Shown one piece after another: positions 1-6,149 of a DNA stretch of 6,582 bases. The first letter of the stretch is position 1; each line of letters starts with the position of its first letter. The notes beneath the pieces were generated by a model that had not been told where the DNA came from, ran no database searches, and worked only from the letters and a program-made list of their open reading frames with translations. This stretch comes from Holosporales bacterium (GTDB lineage: Bacteria; Pseudomonadota; Alphaproteobacteria; RUG11792): the NCBI GenBank assembly GCA_031262205.1, contig JAISID010000078.1:1-6582 (forward strand), written 5' to 3'. The translations under genes and the position numbers were made by a program.

Positions 1-75
1 AAAAATTAACGAATTGTATATTACAATAACCATCCCAAACCCCCGCCCTCCTCGGGGCTTGCTTCCCTTAACTAC

Positions 76-119
76 TTAACCTATGCAAGCATAGCTTTAG
101 CATATCATAAAAAGGTTAA
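76..119. other. Nested inverted repeats, possible RNA hairpin
   Basis: TTAACCT at 76-82 is exactly complementary to AGGTTAA at 113-119. Inside lies CTATGCAAGCATAG (81-94), a 6-bp stem with a 2-base centre that competes with the outer stem at 81-82. No run of T follows on either strand, so this does not look like a standard intrinsic terminator. It could belong to the 3' end of a transcript entering from the left, or simply be palindromic AT-rich DNA. The function is unknown. Confidence 0.25.
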
Positions 120-336
120 CAAAACGTTAAGGTTTACTAAATAAATTCCTTGCTTTTTTAGAAAGAAAAAGGAACCGTCTTCAGACTAGACAATGTTAAG
201 TTATGATTCCCAATAAATATTCATGGAAAATAATACTTTAATTATAACATCATAATTATATATCGTAATTTGATATAGTCTCTGTTTTATATATTTATAC
301 TTTATATTACTTAAAGATCGCTTTGGATGGCATGTT

Positions 337-368
337 TTTGAAAATGTTTCACGTGAAACATTTTCAAA
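337..368. other. parS: parS centromere site (ParB-binding palindrome)
   Basis: Positions 345-360 read TGTTTCACGTGAAACA, which matches the bacterial chromosomal parS consensus TGTTNCACGTGAAACA at every base. The match sits at the centre of a perfect 32-bp palindrome (337-368), in which AAAA/TTTT arms and then G/C and TTT/AAA pairs extend the symmetry 8 bases on each side. In the known family, ParB loads at parS as a CTP-dependent clamp, spreads along DNA and is moved by ParA, which segregates newly replicated origins; it also recruits SMC. Chromosomal parS sites usually lie near oriC, so this locus is probably origin-proximal. parA and parB are not in the window. A perfect palindrome can also fold as a terminator, but the exact consensus match makes parS far more likely. 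Confidence 0.9.
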
Positions 369-375
369 TTCTGAA

Positions 376-393
376 AATCATTCTCTGATGATT
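376..393. other. Small hairpin next to parS
   Basis: AATCAT (376-381) and ATGATT (388-393) form a perfect 6-bp stem around the 6-base loop TCTCTG. It begins 8 bases after the end of the parS palindrome. There is no T-tract after it. It may be incidental in AT-rich DNA. Confidence 0.2.
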
Positions 394-464
394 AGCGGTA
401 GTAATAAAACACGATTTAGTAGTGATATGTGGATTTTATGATTTATTACTTTAAGTATCCTATA

Positions 465-488
465 TATTGCTATACAATTTTAGCAATA
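465..488. other. Perfect 8-bp stem-loop in intergenic DNA
   Basis: TATTGCTA (465-472) pairs exactly with TAGCAATA (481-488) around the 8-base loop TACAATTT. The sequence after it is CATTATGAATG and the sequence on the other side is also not T-rich, so it lacks the tail of an intrinsic terminator. Function unknown. Confidence 0.3.
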
Positions 489-618
489 CATTATGAATGA
501 TCCTCCATCTAGAGGTGCTATTCCATTAATTCGTAGTCGCAGAAGATCTCCTTTTCAGCCCCAATGATACTGATGTTAACGACGAGAAACCGGACTAGAA
601 GACGCAAACCGCCCCCAA

Positions 619-769
619 ATAATATTTTTCTTTTGGAACGAGAAAAACGAGTCCGATTTATAAAGCGACTTGTCAAGGGCGTGAGAGCCGAGTAAAGCGA
701 GGCGTCCCTTGACAAGCTGCACTTTCAATAAATCGGTATAATCGCGTGAAGCCAAAAGAAAAATATTAT
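619..769. repeat. Palindromic dispersed repeat, copy 1 (MITE-like)
   Basis: This 151-bp element ends in perfect 18-bp inverted repeats (619-636 ATAATATTTTTCTTTTGG; 752-769 its exact complement). Two further perfect inverted pairs nest inside: CCGATTTAT 653-661 with 728-736, and CTTGTCAAGGG 669-679 with 706-716. The central loop is 680-705. The whole unit can therefore fold into one long interrupted hairpin. A second copy in the same orientation lies at 5727-5870, after tssM. No open frame in it looks like a transposase, so it would be non-autonomous. The architecture resembles miniature inverted-repeat elements and, by analogy only, the palindromic elements known in Rickettsia and Wolbachia. 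I cannot define a target-site duplication. Homology with copy 2 continues to the left to at least 605. Confidence 0.8.
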
Positions 770-791
770 AAAAGAAACTACTCTTTGATTA

Positions 792-814
792 GTTATAAAT
801 CTAATTTTTATAAC
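792..814. other. Perfect 8-bp AT-rich stem-loop
   Basis: GTTATAAA (792-799) pairs exactly with TTTATAAC (807-814) around the 7-base loop TCTAATT. A second mini-hairpin follows at 830-842 (CTACA, loop TTT, TGTAG). Neither has a clear T-run after it. The pair lies just past the palindromic repeat, in the presumed leader of tssM. Function unknown. Confidence 0.25.
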
Positions 815-971
815 GTTAAGTATATTTTCCTACATTTTGTAGAAATCGTACTTCAAAATTACAACCGTCCGTTAAAGAATGATTCTCTTTTATGATTCAC
901 ACAAAACGGCAAACCGCGATTATGTTCATCTTTTGAAAGCCCAGCATAAATTACGCGAGGCGTTGAACGCG

Positions 972-985
972 CCTAAAATTAGTAT
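972..985 (+). repeat. 14-bp sequence shared with the rne leader, copy A
   Basis: CCTAAAATTAGTAT occurs here, 164 bases before the tssM start codon, and again on the same strand at 6077-6090, 59 bases before the rne start codon. The short words TCTTTTG (929-935; 6056-6062) and GCATAA (944-949; 6062-6067) precede both copies in the same order. It may be a shared control element or the right-hand part of a larger degenerate repeat that includes the palindromic element. Confidence 0.5.
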
Positions 986-1134
986 GAAAATTAAAACGTT
1001 CTCCTTTTAAAATAACAACAACCGATAAAACTCGCAACTTTTTAAATTAAATAGTAAGATTAAATGAAATATTATTACAAATTAAATTATTAAACGACGC
1101 CTAGGAAATTAAAGAATACCGATACAACCGACGC

Positions 1135-1139
1135 GGAAG
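1135..1139 (+). promoter_or_regulatory. Shine-Dalgarno site of tssM
   Basis: GGAAG lies 10 bases before the ATG at 1150 and 19 bases before the next in-frame ATG at 1159, which favours 1150. An in-frame TAG at 1102-1104 with no ATG, GTG or TTG between it and 1150 excludes a longer conventional start. Confidence 0.6.
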
Positions 1140-1149
1140 ACTCGATGAA

Positions 1150-4100
1150 ATGAATATTATGTGGCAATTTATAAACAGTTTAACCAACGGCGCGAAGGGA
1201 GGAGCCGTTTCTTTTCCGATAATAATCGGCATTGTCTTGGCAATCGCTTTTATAGCGATGCTTTTAGTAACAGTCTTTACGTTAATCTCCTTGAAAAAAG
1301 CCGAGCTAAAAGCTAAGAGGATTATTAATATTCCTCCTTCCGCCATGAAAGGCGGGGACGATAAAAAAGGGACGGAAGACGATGTAAATTCAACAACGTC
1401 CTGGCCTATTGGGGAGAGGCTAAATAAATACCTAATAGCAAAAGGATACATAAGAGCCGACGGGGTAGTTAAATCTTTCTTTAAAGCTCTTGATTTTCTG
1501 AAAAATTCTTTAGGCGTCGGATATAAATATAAGCTCCCGTGGTATATGATTGTCGGGAGCGAAGAGGCGGGAAAGTCGTCGCTTCTCGGCGGATTCACAA
1601 GCGACGAAATTTACGACGACGAAGGCGAAGACCCTTTATGCAAATGGTGGTTCTTAAAAAGCGGCGTCGTTCTCGATATAAAAGGCTCCGTATTCCTCCC
1701 GAAAAAGGGATTTAACGCGGACGATAAGAACTGGAATATTATTCTTAATATGCTATCGAGATACCGAGCCGAAAGACCTCTAAACGGTATAATTTTGACT
1801 ATTCCCGCCGACGAGCTGTATGGAAAAAACAAATTGTCCGCCGAGGATTTAACTAAAAAGGCGCAATATGTCGCCCGTAAGTTAAACTTCGCTCAAAATT
1901 ATTTAGGAATGAAATTGCCGCTTTATATAGCGATAACAAAGACGGACGTTATTCCAGGGTTTCAAAGTTTCTGTTCGGAAATTCCCGTTAGAAATAGAGA
2001 CAATATGCTTGGTTGGTCTTCGCCCTACTCTATCGACGTCGCGTATCGTTCAAGATTGCTGGACGAAGGCTTTCAGAAGTTAGAGGACGAACTCAATGAA
2101 ATAAGAATGGAAATATTCTCCGAAAGTTTCACAACGACGACTAGAGACGGCGTTTTCGTTTTTCCAAGCGAACTTCTTACAGTCAAAGATTCGTTAGGGA
2201 TTTATATAGACGCGATTTTTAAATCGTCTTCCGTTGAGGAAAGATTTTATTTCAGAGGGTTCTATTTCACGGGCGATAGTAAAATGACGCCTCTTTTAAC
2301 TTTTAGCGGGGATGCACCGGATAACGATGCGATGGCGATTATTGGAACGCCTGACGCCGACGTTAACGAAGTCGGGAGCGTTTCCGCTTCTTTTGGAGGC
2401 GAGCAATTTACACCTAAAAAGATATTCTTTTTTGAAGACCTCTTACTGAAAAAGATATTTGCGGAAGAAGGTCTCGCTTCCCCTATGAAATCTAAAATTT
2501 ACCGTTCGAACAAATCAATTTTTATAGCCAAAGTATCGACTGCGGCTTTTGTCGTTATCGGAAGCTATGGATTATTTAAGGCCGACGATCAATTAAAAAT
2601 CAACAGAAACGCCTTATATCCTTCGCTGTTTAAAATATCGTCGCTCATTAAAAGCGCAGGGGATTTGACTTACAAAAACCTTGAAAAAGATGGAAACGAG
2701 ATTTTGGCGGATTGTACGAATCATTTGCTCTCAATGATGCGACAATTAAACAACGTTAGGTTTTCTTCTCTTTTCGTCCCCGCTTCGTGGTTTTCTTCAA
2801 TTAATAGCGATCTTACGGAAACCTTAAGAACTTCGTATCAACGCGTTATCGTCAGAACGATATACATGAATTTAACGCTAAAGGCCAAAGAGCTTTTAAA
2901 CGCCAAGTCGGAACGAGGTTCGGATAGCATAGCTCAGGTGTTGAATCCAAGCAATAGCGTAGAGTACGAGCAATTGAAATCTTACGTCTTCGGCTTGATA
3001 GAACTTGAACAAAACATAAAAAAGTTCGATTCCTTAAGATCGTCTGGAGACCCTAAAGATTTGAACGATCTAATAGACTATACGTTTCACGGCGCTCTTT
3101 CGCAGGAATTTTTAGACAATTATCAGGAATTCCGAAACATCCTTATAAACACGCCCTTCCCTCCTATAAATTTGGCTCCTTACAAACAAGTCGCTTACAA
3201 TACGTTGATTACTTTATTTCAAAGTTACCTAGACGCAGTTTTCACGACTAGGTCTGAAAACAGTATAGTTTCAATTCTGGCAAAGTTTGTCGAGCGGTTG
3301 ACGAGACAGAAATTAAAAGAAATCCCGAATTGTTCTAGAATAGTAAAGTTCTCCAAAGACTTAACGGCAGTCTGCAAAGAGCTTGGGGACGAAGGAAAAA
3401 CCTGGCTTGATAAAGACGCGTTCGAACCCGACGACGAGTACGACGCGTTTCTAGACGGAGTCGAAACTCTTTTCGGCAAAGAGACGGCTCAAAAATTGCT
3501 AGACGCAACGGCTATCAATTTCGGCTACCTAAAATCCAAACTGCTTGGATTCAACGACATGCTAAAAAGCGATATTCCAAATCGCGAAGTTAAAACAATC
3601 GCAAAAGAAAAGGAAAGCGTTTCAAGCGGAATATACAAAATGGAAAGATGCCTGGCCGCTCTCTGTTCCGAACCGTTTATGGAAACTCCGGGAAATTACC
3701 AGTTAATAACCGATATCCCGGAAGGCAAGATGATCTTTTGGGACGACGAGTTAGTCCAATACGCCTATAACACGGGAAAAAGTTTCGAGCAATTTACGGC
3801 CTCGAAAATCAAGGAATTCCCAAGAGCGATGCAAGAGGGAATCGCTCTTCTTGCAAAATCGAATCTTAGAGCCGTCATAGCCGGTATAATCGCTAAATCG
3901 CAAAGTCTGGTCGATTCTCCAGTCGGAATTTCTTCAGAAATTACCTCTGAGGAAATACTTCAAAAACAAACGGCGGAATTAAAAGGAGTCGCCCCTAGAT
4001 TGACGAACCTGTTAAATATTCTGCGGGACGATAAATTTGGATTCGTTTTCGGCGATTTAAGAAGCGTTTTGAATAAGATTGGATTTTCCCTCTTAAACCA

Positions 4101-5631
4101 TATCGACAAACTTCTCGAGAACCAAAAACCGTATGTTCCTAGCGATCTTACGTTTAATTTCTGGAATGGGGAAGCAGGAGCGGGACTCGCCGCTTTTTCA
4201 GCGGCCGATATGGAAGAGCTTATTCTTTATCTTCAATTGCAGCGAAGCGTAATTTTAAGATTAGCGATTGACTTTGCCGCTCCTATAGTCGAGTTTTTAA
4301 ACGAAGACGCAGTGTTCGATAAGAACTACGGAAATCATGCTCAACTGACAAAATGGACGAGAATAGTCCAAAGCGTAAAAGAAATGCAAAAGAAATCCCC
4401 AACGAGTTCCGCGACCGCTCTTGAGAGATTTATAAAACGAACGCTTAACGAGTATACGTTAGACAACGTTACTTCAAAGATTGAAACGAACGACCTTAAA
4501 GGCGAGTCCGGCGATTATTTCCTCAACATTATAAAAGAGATCAAGAGAGGCGTAATGGCTCGAGCCGAGGTTTTAATCAGAAAACGAAATATTGCCCGTT
4601 ACAATTCGCTTCGCGATTATTATACAAAGCATCTCGAAGGCAAATATCCGTTTAGCAACTACGATAAATCTCAAAGAACCGCCGTCGACGCCGACATAGA
4701 AGCCGTTGTGGAGTTTTTTAAGACGTACGACGAATTTGGAGGAACTCCCGAGAAAATCCTAGACCAAATCTATCAGCTCGGCGAAGATGCCAAAACCGTT
4801 TACGAGTTCTTAAAAAAGATTCACGATTTGAGACAATTCCTCGGAGATATATCGAATCAAGAAACGATAAAAGTCAACCTAGAGGTTAATTTTTCCATTA
4901 ATAAACGAGAAGAAACTAATACGGACTATTTAGTCGATAGAATATTCAAACCGAATAACGATTCCGTAATCGAGCCGATAACCGCCGACAAATCGGGGAT
5001 ATGGTATTGGGGAGAACCGATAGAATTTGATTTAAGATGGGCGACGGGCGACGCTCAAGCCGATAAACCCGTTTACGATCAAAACGATCCCGATCTTATT
5101 CTCGACGAGAACACGGCGAAAATTCAATGCGTTGGAAATTGGTCTGTTCTAAGATTGCTTCAAAAATATAAAGCCGAGTCTTTCAACGCCTCGGGGCTTG
5201 CTCCAAACCAAGCGGCTCTTTGTTTTAAAGTCCCGTTAAGCTCCGGTAAAGTTTCAAAGATATTTGTCGGAATTACTCCGTCGATACCAAAAAAACCGGG
5301 AGAGCCGTCTATTACCACGTTGAAAGTTCCAACGACTGTAAATAAAATGCCCCCGATGCCCGCTTCCGTCATTTCCGTCGCCAACGAAGCCGTCCTTGTT
5401 TCTAGAATTAGGGCTAATATCGATACTGAAGAAATCTCGCTTGTAGAAGAAGAGGACAATAAAGCAGACGAGGAGAGACAGCCGAAAGAATCCAAGCCTA
5501 ATAAAAAGAAAACTAATAGAAATCCCACAGATTTGAAAACTAAGGAAGCAGTTCTCGACGTTTTGAAATCCGACAAGACTCCTGAAATTAAAGAATCGGT
5601 AGTAGAAGTTAGCGAAGAACCGATAGAATAA
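1150..5631 (+). CDS. tssM: Type VI secretion system membrane subunit TssM (IcmF family)
   Basis: This 1493-residue protein is the large inner-membrane NTPase-like subunit that, with TssL and usually the lipoprotein TssJ, forms the T6SS envelope channel. A single hydrophobic segment (about 21-48) followed by KKAELKAKR anchors the N terminus. The cytoplasmic ImcF-type domain has a P-loop GSEEAGKS (136-143), WWF followed by DIKG (176-179, G3-like DxxG), RPLNGIILT, LPLYIAITKTD (TKTD 263-266, G4-like) and RFYFRGFYFTGDS, in the family's usual order. A second membrane segment spans about 456-476 and contains K461. Residues 480-1275 are a long, mainly polar and probably helical periplasmic region. 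Residues about 1275-1370 match the IcmF C-terminal domain (YWGEPIEFDLRW; GNWSVLRLL at 1329-1337). A Lys/Glu-rich tail of about 115 residues follows. Typical TssM proteins are about 1100-1300 residues with two N-terminal membrane helices, so this one is long and has one helix fewer. No other T6SS gene is adjacent. A diverged IcmF of a type IV system is possible, but TssM fits better. Confidence 0.93.
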   Translation: MNIMWQFINSLTNGAKGGAVSFPIIIGIVLAIAFIAMLLVTVFTLISLKKAELKAKRIINIPPSAMKGGDDKKGTEDDVNSTTSWPIGERLNKYLIAKGYIRADGVVKSFFKALDFLKNSLGVGYKYKLPWYMIVGSEEAGKSSLLGGFTSDEIYDDEGEDPLCKWWFLKSGVVLDIKGSVFLPKKGFNADDKNWNIILNMLSRYRAERPLNGIILTIPADELYGKNKLSAEDLTKKAQYVARKLNFAQNYLGMKLPLYIAITKTDVIPGFQSFCSEIPVRNRDNMLGWSSPYSIDVAYRSRLLDEGFQKLEDELNEIRMEIFSESFTTTTRDGVFVFPSELLTVKDSLGIYIDAIFKSSSVEERFYFRGFYFTGDSKMTPLLTFSGDAPDNDAMAIIGTPDADVNEVGSVSASFGGEQFTPKKIFFFEDLLLKKIFAEEGLASPMKSKIYRSNKSIFIAKVSTAAFVVIGSYGLFKADDQLKINRNALYPSLFKISSLIKSAGDLTYKNLEKDGNEILADCTNHLLSMMRQLNNVRFSSLFVPASWFSSINSDLTETLRTSYQRVIVRTIYMNLTLKAKELLNAKSERGSDSIAQVLNPSNSVEYEQLKSYVFGLIELEQNIKKFDSLRSSGDPKDLNDLIDYTFHGALSQEFLDNYQEFRNILINTPFPPINLAPYKQVAYNTLITLFQSYLDAVFTTRSENSIVSILAKFVERLTRQKLKEIPNCSRIVKFSKDLTAVCKELGDEGKTWLDKDAFEPDDEYDAFLDGVETLFGKETAQKLLDATAINFGYLKSKLLGFNDMLKSDIPNREVKTIAKEKESVSSGIYKMERCLAALCSEPFMETPGNYQLITDIPEGKMIFWDDELVQYAYNTGKSFEQFTASKIKEFPRAMQEGIALLAKSNLRAVIAGIIAKSQSLVDSPVGISSEITSEEILQKQTAELKGVAPRLTNLLNILRDDKFGFVFGDLRSVLNKIGFSLLNHIDKLLENQKPYVPSDLTFNFWNGEAGAGLAAFSAADMEELILYLQLQRSVILRLAIDFAAPIVEFLNEDAVFDKNYGNHAQLTKWTRIVQSVKEMQKKSPTSSATALERFIKRTLNEYTLDNVTSKIETNDLKGESGDYFLNIIKEIKRGVMARAEVLIRKRNIARYNSLRDYYTKHLEGKYPFSNYDKSQRTAVDADIEAVVEFFKTYDEFGGTPEKILDQIYQLGEDAKTVYEFLKKIHDLRQFLGDISNQETIKVNLEVNFSINKREETNTDYLVDRIFKPNNDSVIEPITADKSGIWYWGEPIEFDLRWATGDAQADKPVYDQNDPDLILDENTAKIQCVGNWSVLRLLQKYKAESFNASGLAPNQAALCFKVPLSSGKVSKIFVGITPSIPKKPGEPSITTLKVPTTVNKMPPMPASVISVANEAVLVSRIRANIDTEEISLVEEEDNKADEERQPKESKPNKKKTNRNPTDLKTKEAVLDVLKSDKTPEIKESVVEVSEEPIE

Positions 5632-5726
5632 ATATGCGGCGGCAATTCTATATTTGGCGCGATATTATCTCTTACTAAATTGGTGTTAAAGACAATTAAC
5701 TGTATTTTAAGATCAAACCCTCCCTA

Positions 5727-5870
5727 ATAATATTTATCTTTTGGAACGAGGATATCTCGACCTATTTACAAAGCATATTGTCAAGGGCTATAGAGCAAAG
5801 CGAAGCGTCCCTTGACAAGTTACGCGTGATAAATCGGTATAATCGCGCAATATCAAAAGAGAAATATTAA
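5727..5870. repeat. Palindromic dispersed repeat, copy 2 (MITE-like)
   Basis: This is a diverged copy of the element at 619-769, in the same orientation. The left 24 bases (5727-5750) match copy 1 (619-642) at 23 positions. ATAAATCGGTATAATCGCG (5829-5847) is identical to 728-746, and GCGTCCCTTGACAAG (5805-5819) is identical to 702-716. The terminal inverted repeats (5728-5744 with 5853-5869) pair at 15 of 17 positions plus one G-T pair. The inner stem TTGTCAAGGG/CCCTTGACAA (5778-5787/5809-5818) is perfect. The loop is shorter than in copy 1. Keeping the stems while the sequence drifts suggests that the folded form matters, or that both copies descend from one palindromic parent. It may also limit read-through from tssM into rne, but it has no T-tract. 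Confidence 0.8.
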
Positions 5871-5967
5871 TGATCTTAGAACTTCAGCTGTTATGTCGTA
5901 TACGACCGTCGCTTATAAAATATGACAACGTATGATCCCTTACGATTCCTAATCTAAAATTTCCACG

Positions 5968-6001
5968 TTTTATAATACGTATAGACATGCGTATTGTAAA
6001 A
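5968..6001. other. AT-rich 12-bp stem-loop in rne leader
   Basis: Positions 5968-5979 pair with 5990-6001 over 12 bp, including one G-T pair (5973/5996), around the 10-base loop TATAGACATG. It lies about 150 bases before the rne start codon. In E. coli, RNase E regulates its own mRNA through hairpins in a long 5' leader. Whether this hairpin plays such a role is unknown. It could also be a weak terminator of tssM, although only AATATTTCATTTT follows. Confidence 0.35.
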
Positions 6002-6076
6002 ATATTTCATTTTGACATAGTTTACGGTAAAATTGATTCGTCGTGCGGAAGCAAGTCTTTTGCATAATAAGAAAAA

Positions 6077-6090
6077 CCTAAAATTAGTAT
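6077..6090 (+). repeat. 14-bp sequence shared with the tssM leader, copy B
   Basis: This is CCTAAAATTAGTAT, identical to 972-985 and likewise upstream of a rightward gene. TATAAAAACG follows it, compared with GAAAATTAAAACG after copy A. See copy A for the collinear words before it. No -35/-10 pair with normal spacing can be assigned around it. Confidence 0.5.
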
Positions 6091-6103
6091 ATAAAAACGA
6101 TGG

Positions 6104-6118
6104 GATAGTTGTCCTATC
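6104..6118 (+). other. Small hairpin just before the rne ribosome binding site
   Basis: GATAG (6104-6108) pairs with CTATC (6114-6118) around a 5-base loop, about 17 bases before the Shine-Dalgarno sequence. The stem is short and may be incidental. Confidence 0.2.
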
Positions 6119-6135
6119 AATGAACTTTTTGAATT

Positions 6136-6140
6136 AAGGA
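6136..6140 (+). promoter_or_regulatory. Shine-Dalgarno site of rne
   Basis: AAGGA lies 9 bases before the ATG at 6150. An in-frame TAA at 6135-6137 overlaps it, so 6150 is the first possible start codon. Confidence 0.75.
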
Positions 6141-6149
6141 TCAAACGAT

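Larger units (their letters stand above)
1..1149. other. Non-coding AT-rich region upstream of tssM
   Basis: I see no convincing gene in this stretch of more than 1.1 kb. Open frames here are short and lack a good Shine-Dalgarno sequence or any recognisable protein family. What it does hold is a parS palindrome near 350, small perfect hairpins (81-94, 465-488, 792-814), a palindromic repeat at 619-769, a 14-bp sequence at 972-985 that recurs before rne, and the ribosome binding site of tssM near 1137. A short GC-rich patch at about 34-58 contrasts with its surroundings. The rest is AT-rich sequence rich in stops on both strands. It could be a decayed gene region or a regulatory and segregation region. 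Confidence 0.75.
5632..6149. other. Non-coding spacer between tssM and rne
   Basis: No gene is seen in these roughly 520 bases. They hold a second copy of the palindromic repeat (5727-5870), a 12-bp palindrome GTCGTATACGAC (5895-5906), an AT-rich hairpin (5968-6001), the shared 14-bp sequence (6077-6090), a small hairpin in front of rne (6104-6118) and the rne ribosome binding site. No classical terminator with a GC-rich stem and T-tract follows tssM. A 7-bp AT-rich inverted repeat (ATAGAAT 5623-5629, ATTCTAT 5645-5651) overlaps the stop codon but looks too weak. Confidence 0.75.

Noticed and set aside
41..57. CCCCG/CGGGG hairpin with a 7-base loop as an intrinsic terminator
   Set aside because: The stem has only 5 bp and neither side is followed by a run of T.
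2..79. Open frame entering from the left edge and ending at TAA 77-79, with a PNPRPPRGLLPL-like C terminus
   Set aside because: Only 25 codons are visible, the proline/arginine-rich part coincides with the GC-rich patch, and no family is recognisable. It could be a gene end, but there is no support within the window.
146..174. TTCCTT (146-151) / AAGGAA (169-174) inverted repeat as a terminator
   Set aside because: The 6-bp stem has a wide loop and lacks a T-run outside the stem on either strand.
493..567. 24-codon open frame MNDPPSRGAIPLIRSRRR... on the + strand
   Set aside because: It has no Shine-Dalgarno sequence, no recognised family and is very short. A faint resemblance to the fragment at 35-70 (PPSRGAIPL versus RPPRGLLPL) could be a shared intergenic repeat but is too weak to claim.
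518..715. 65-codon minus-strand open frame
   Set aside because: It runs through half of the palindromic repeat, has no recognisable domain, and its frame is not matched in the second repeat copy as far as I can see.
785..814. Promoter TTGATT (785-790), 18 bases, TATAAC (809-814)
   Set aside because: The hexamers are imperfect, they overlap a hairpin and lie more than 330 bases from tssM. Such matches are frequent in AT-rich DNA.
1101..1598. 165-codon minus-strand open frame over the start of tssM
   Set aside because: It lies opposite the clearly conserved ImcF-type domain of TssM and has no family resemblance. It is a shadow of the coding frame.
5160..5645. 161-codon minus-strand open frame over the end of tssM
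   Set aside because: Its Ser/Leu-rich composition is the complement of the Lys/Glu-rich tail. There is no independent evidence for a gene.
6012..6040. TTGACA at 6012-6017 as the -35 box of the rne promoter
   Set aside because: No acceptable -10 hexamer lies 15-19 bases downstream. TAAAAT is only 10 bases away.
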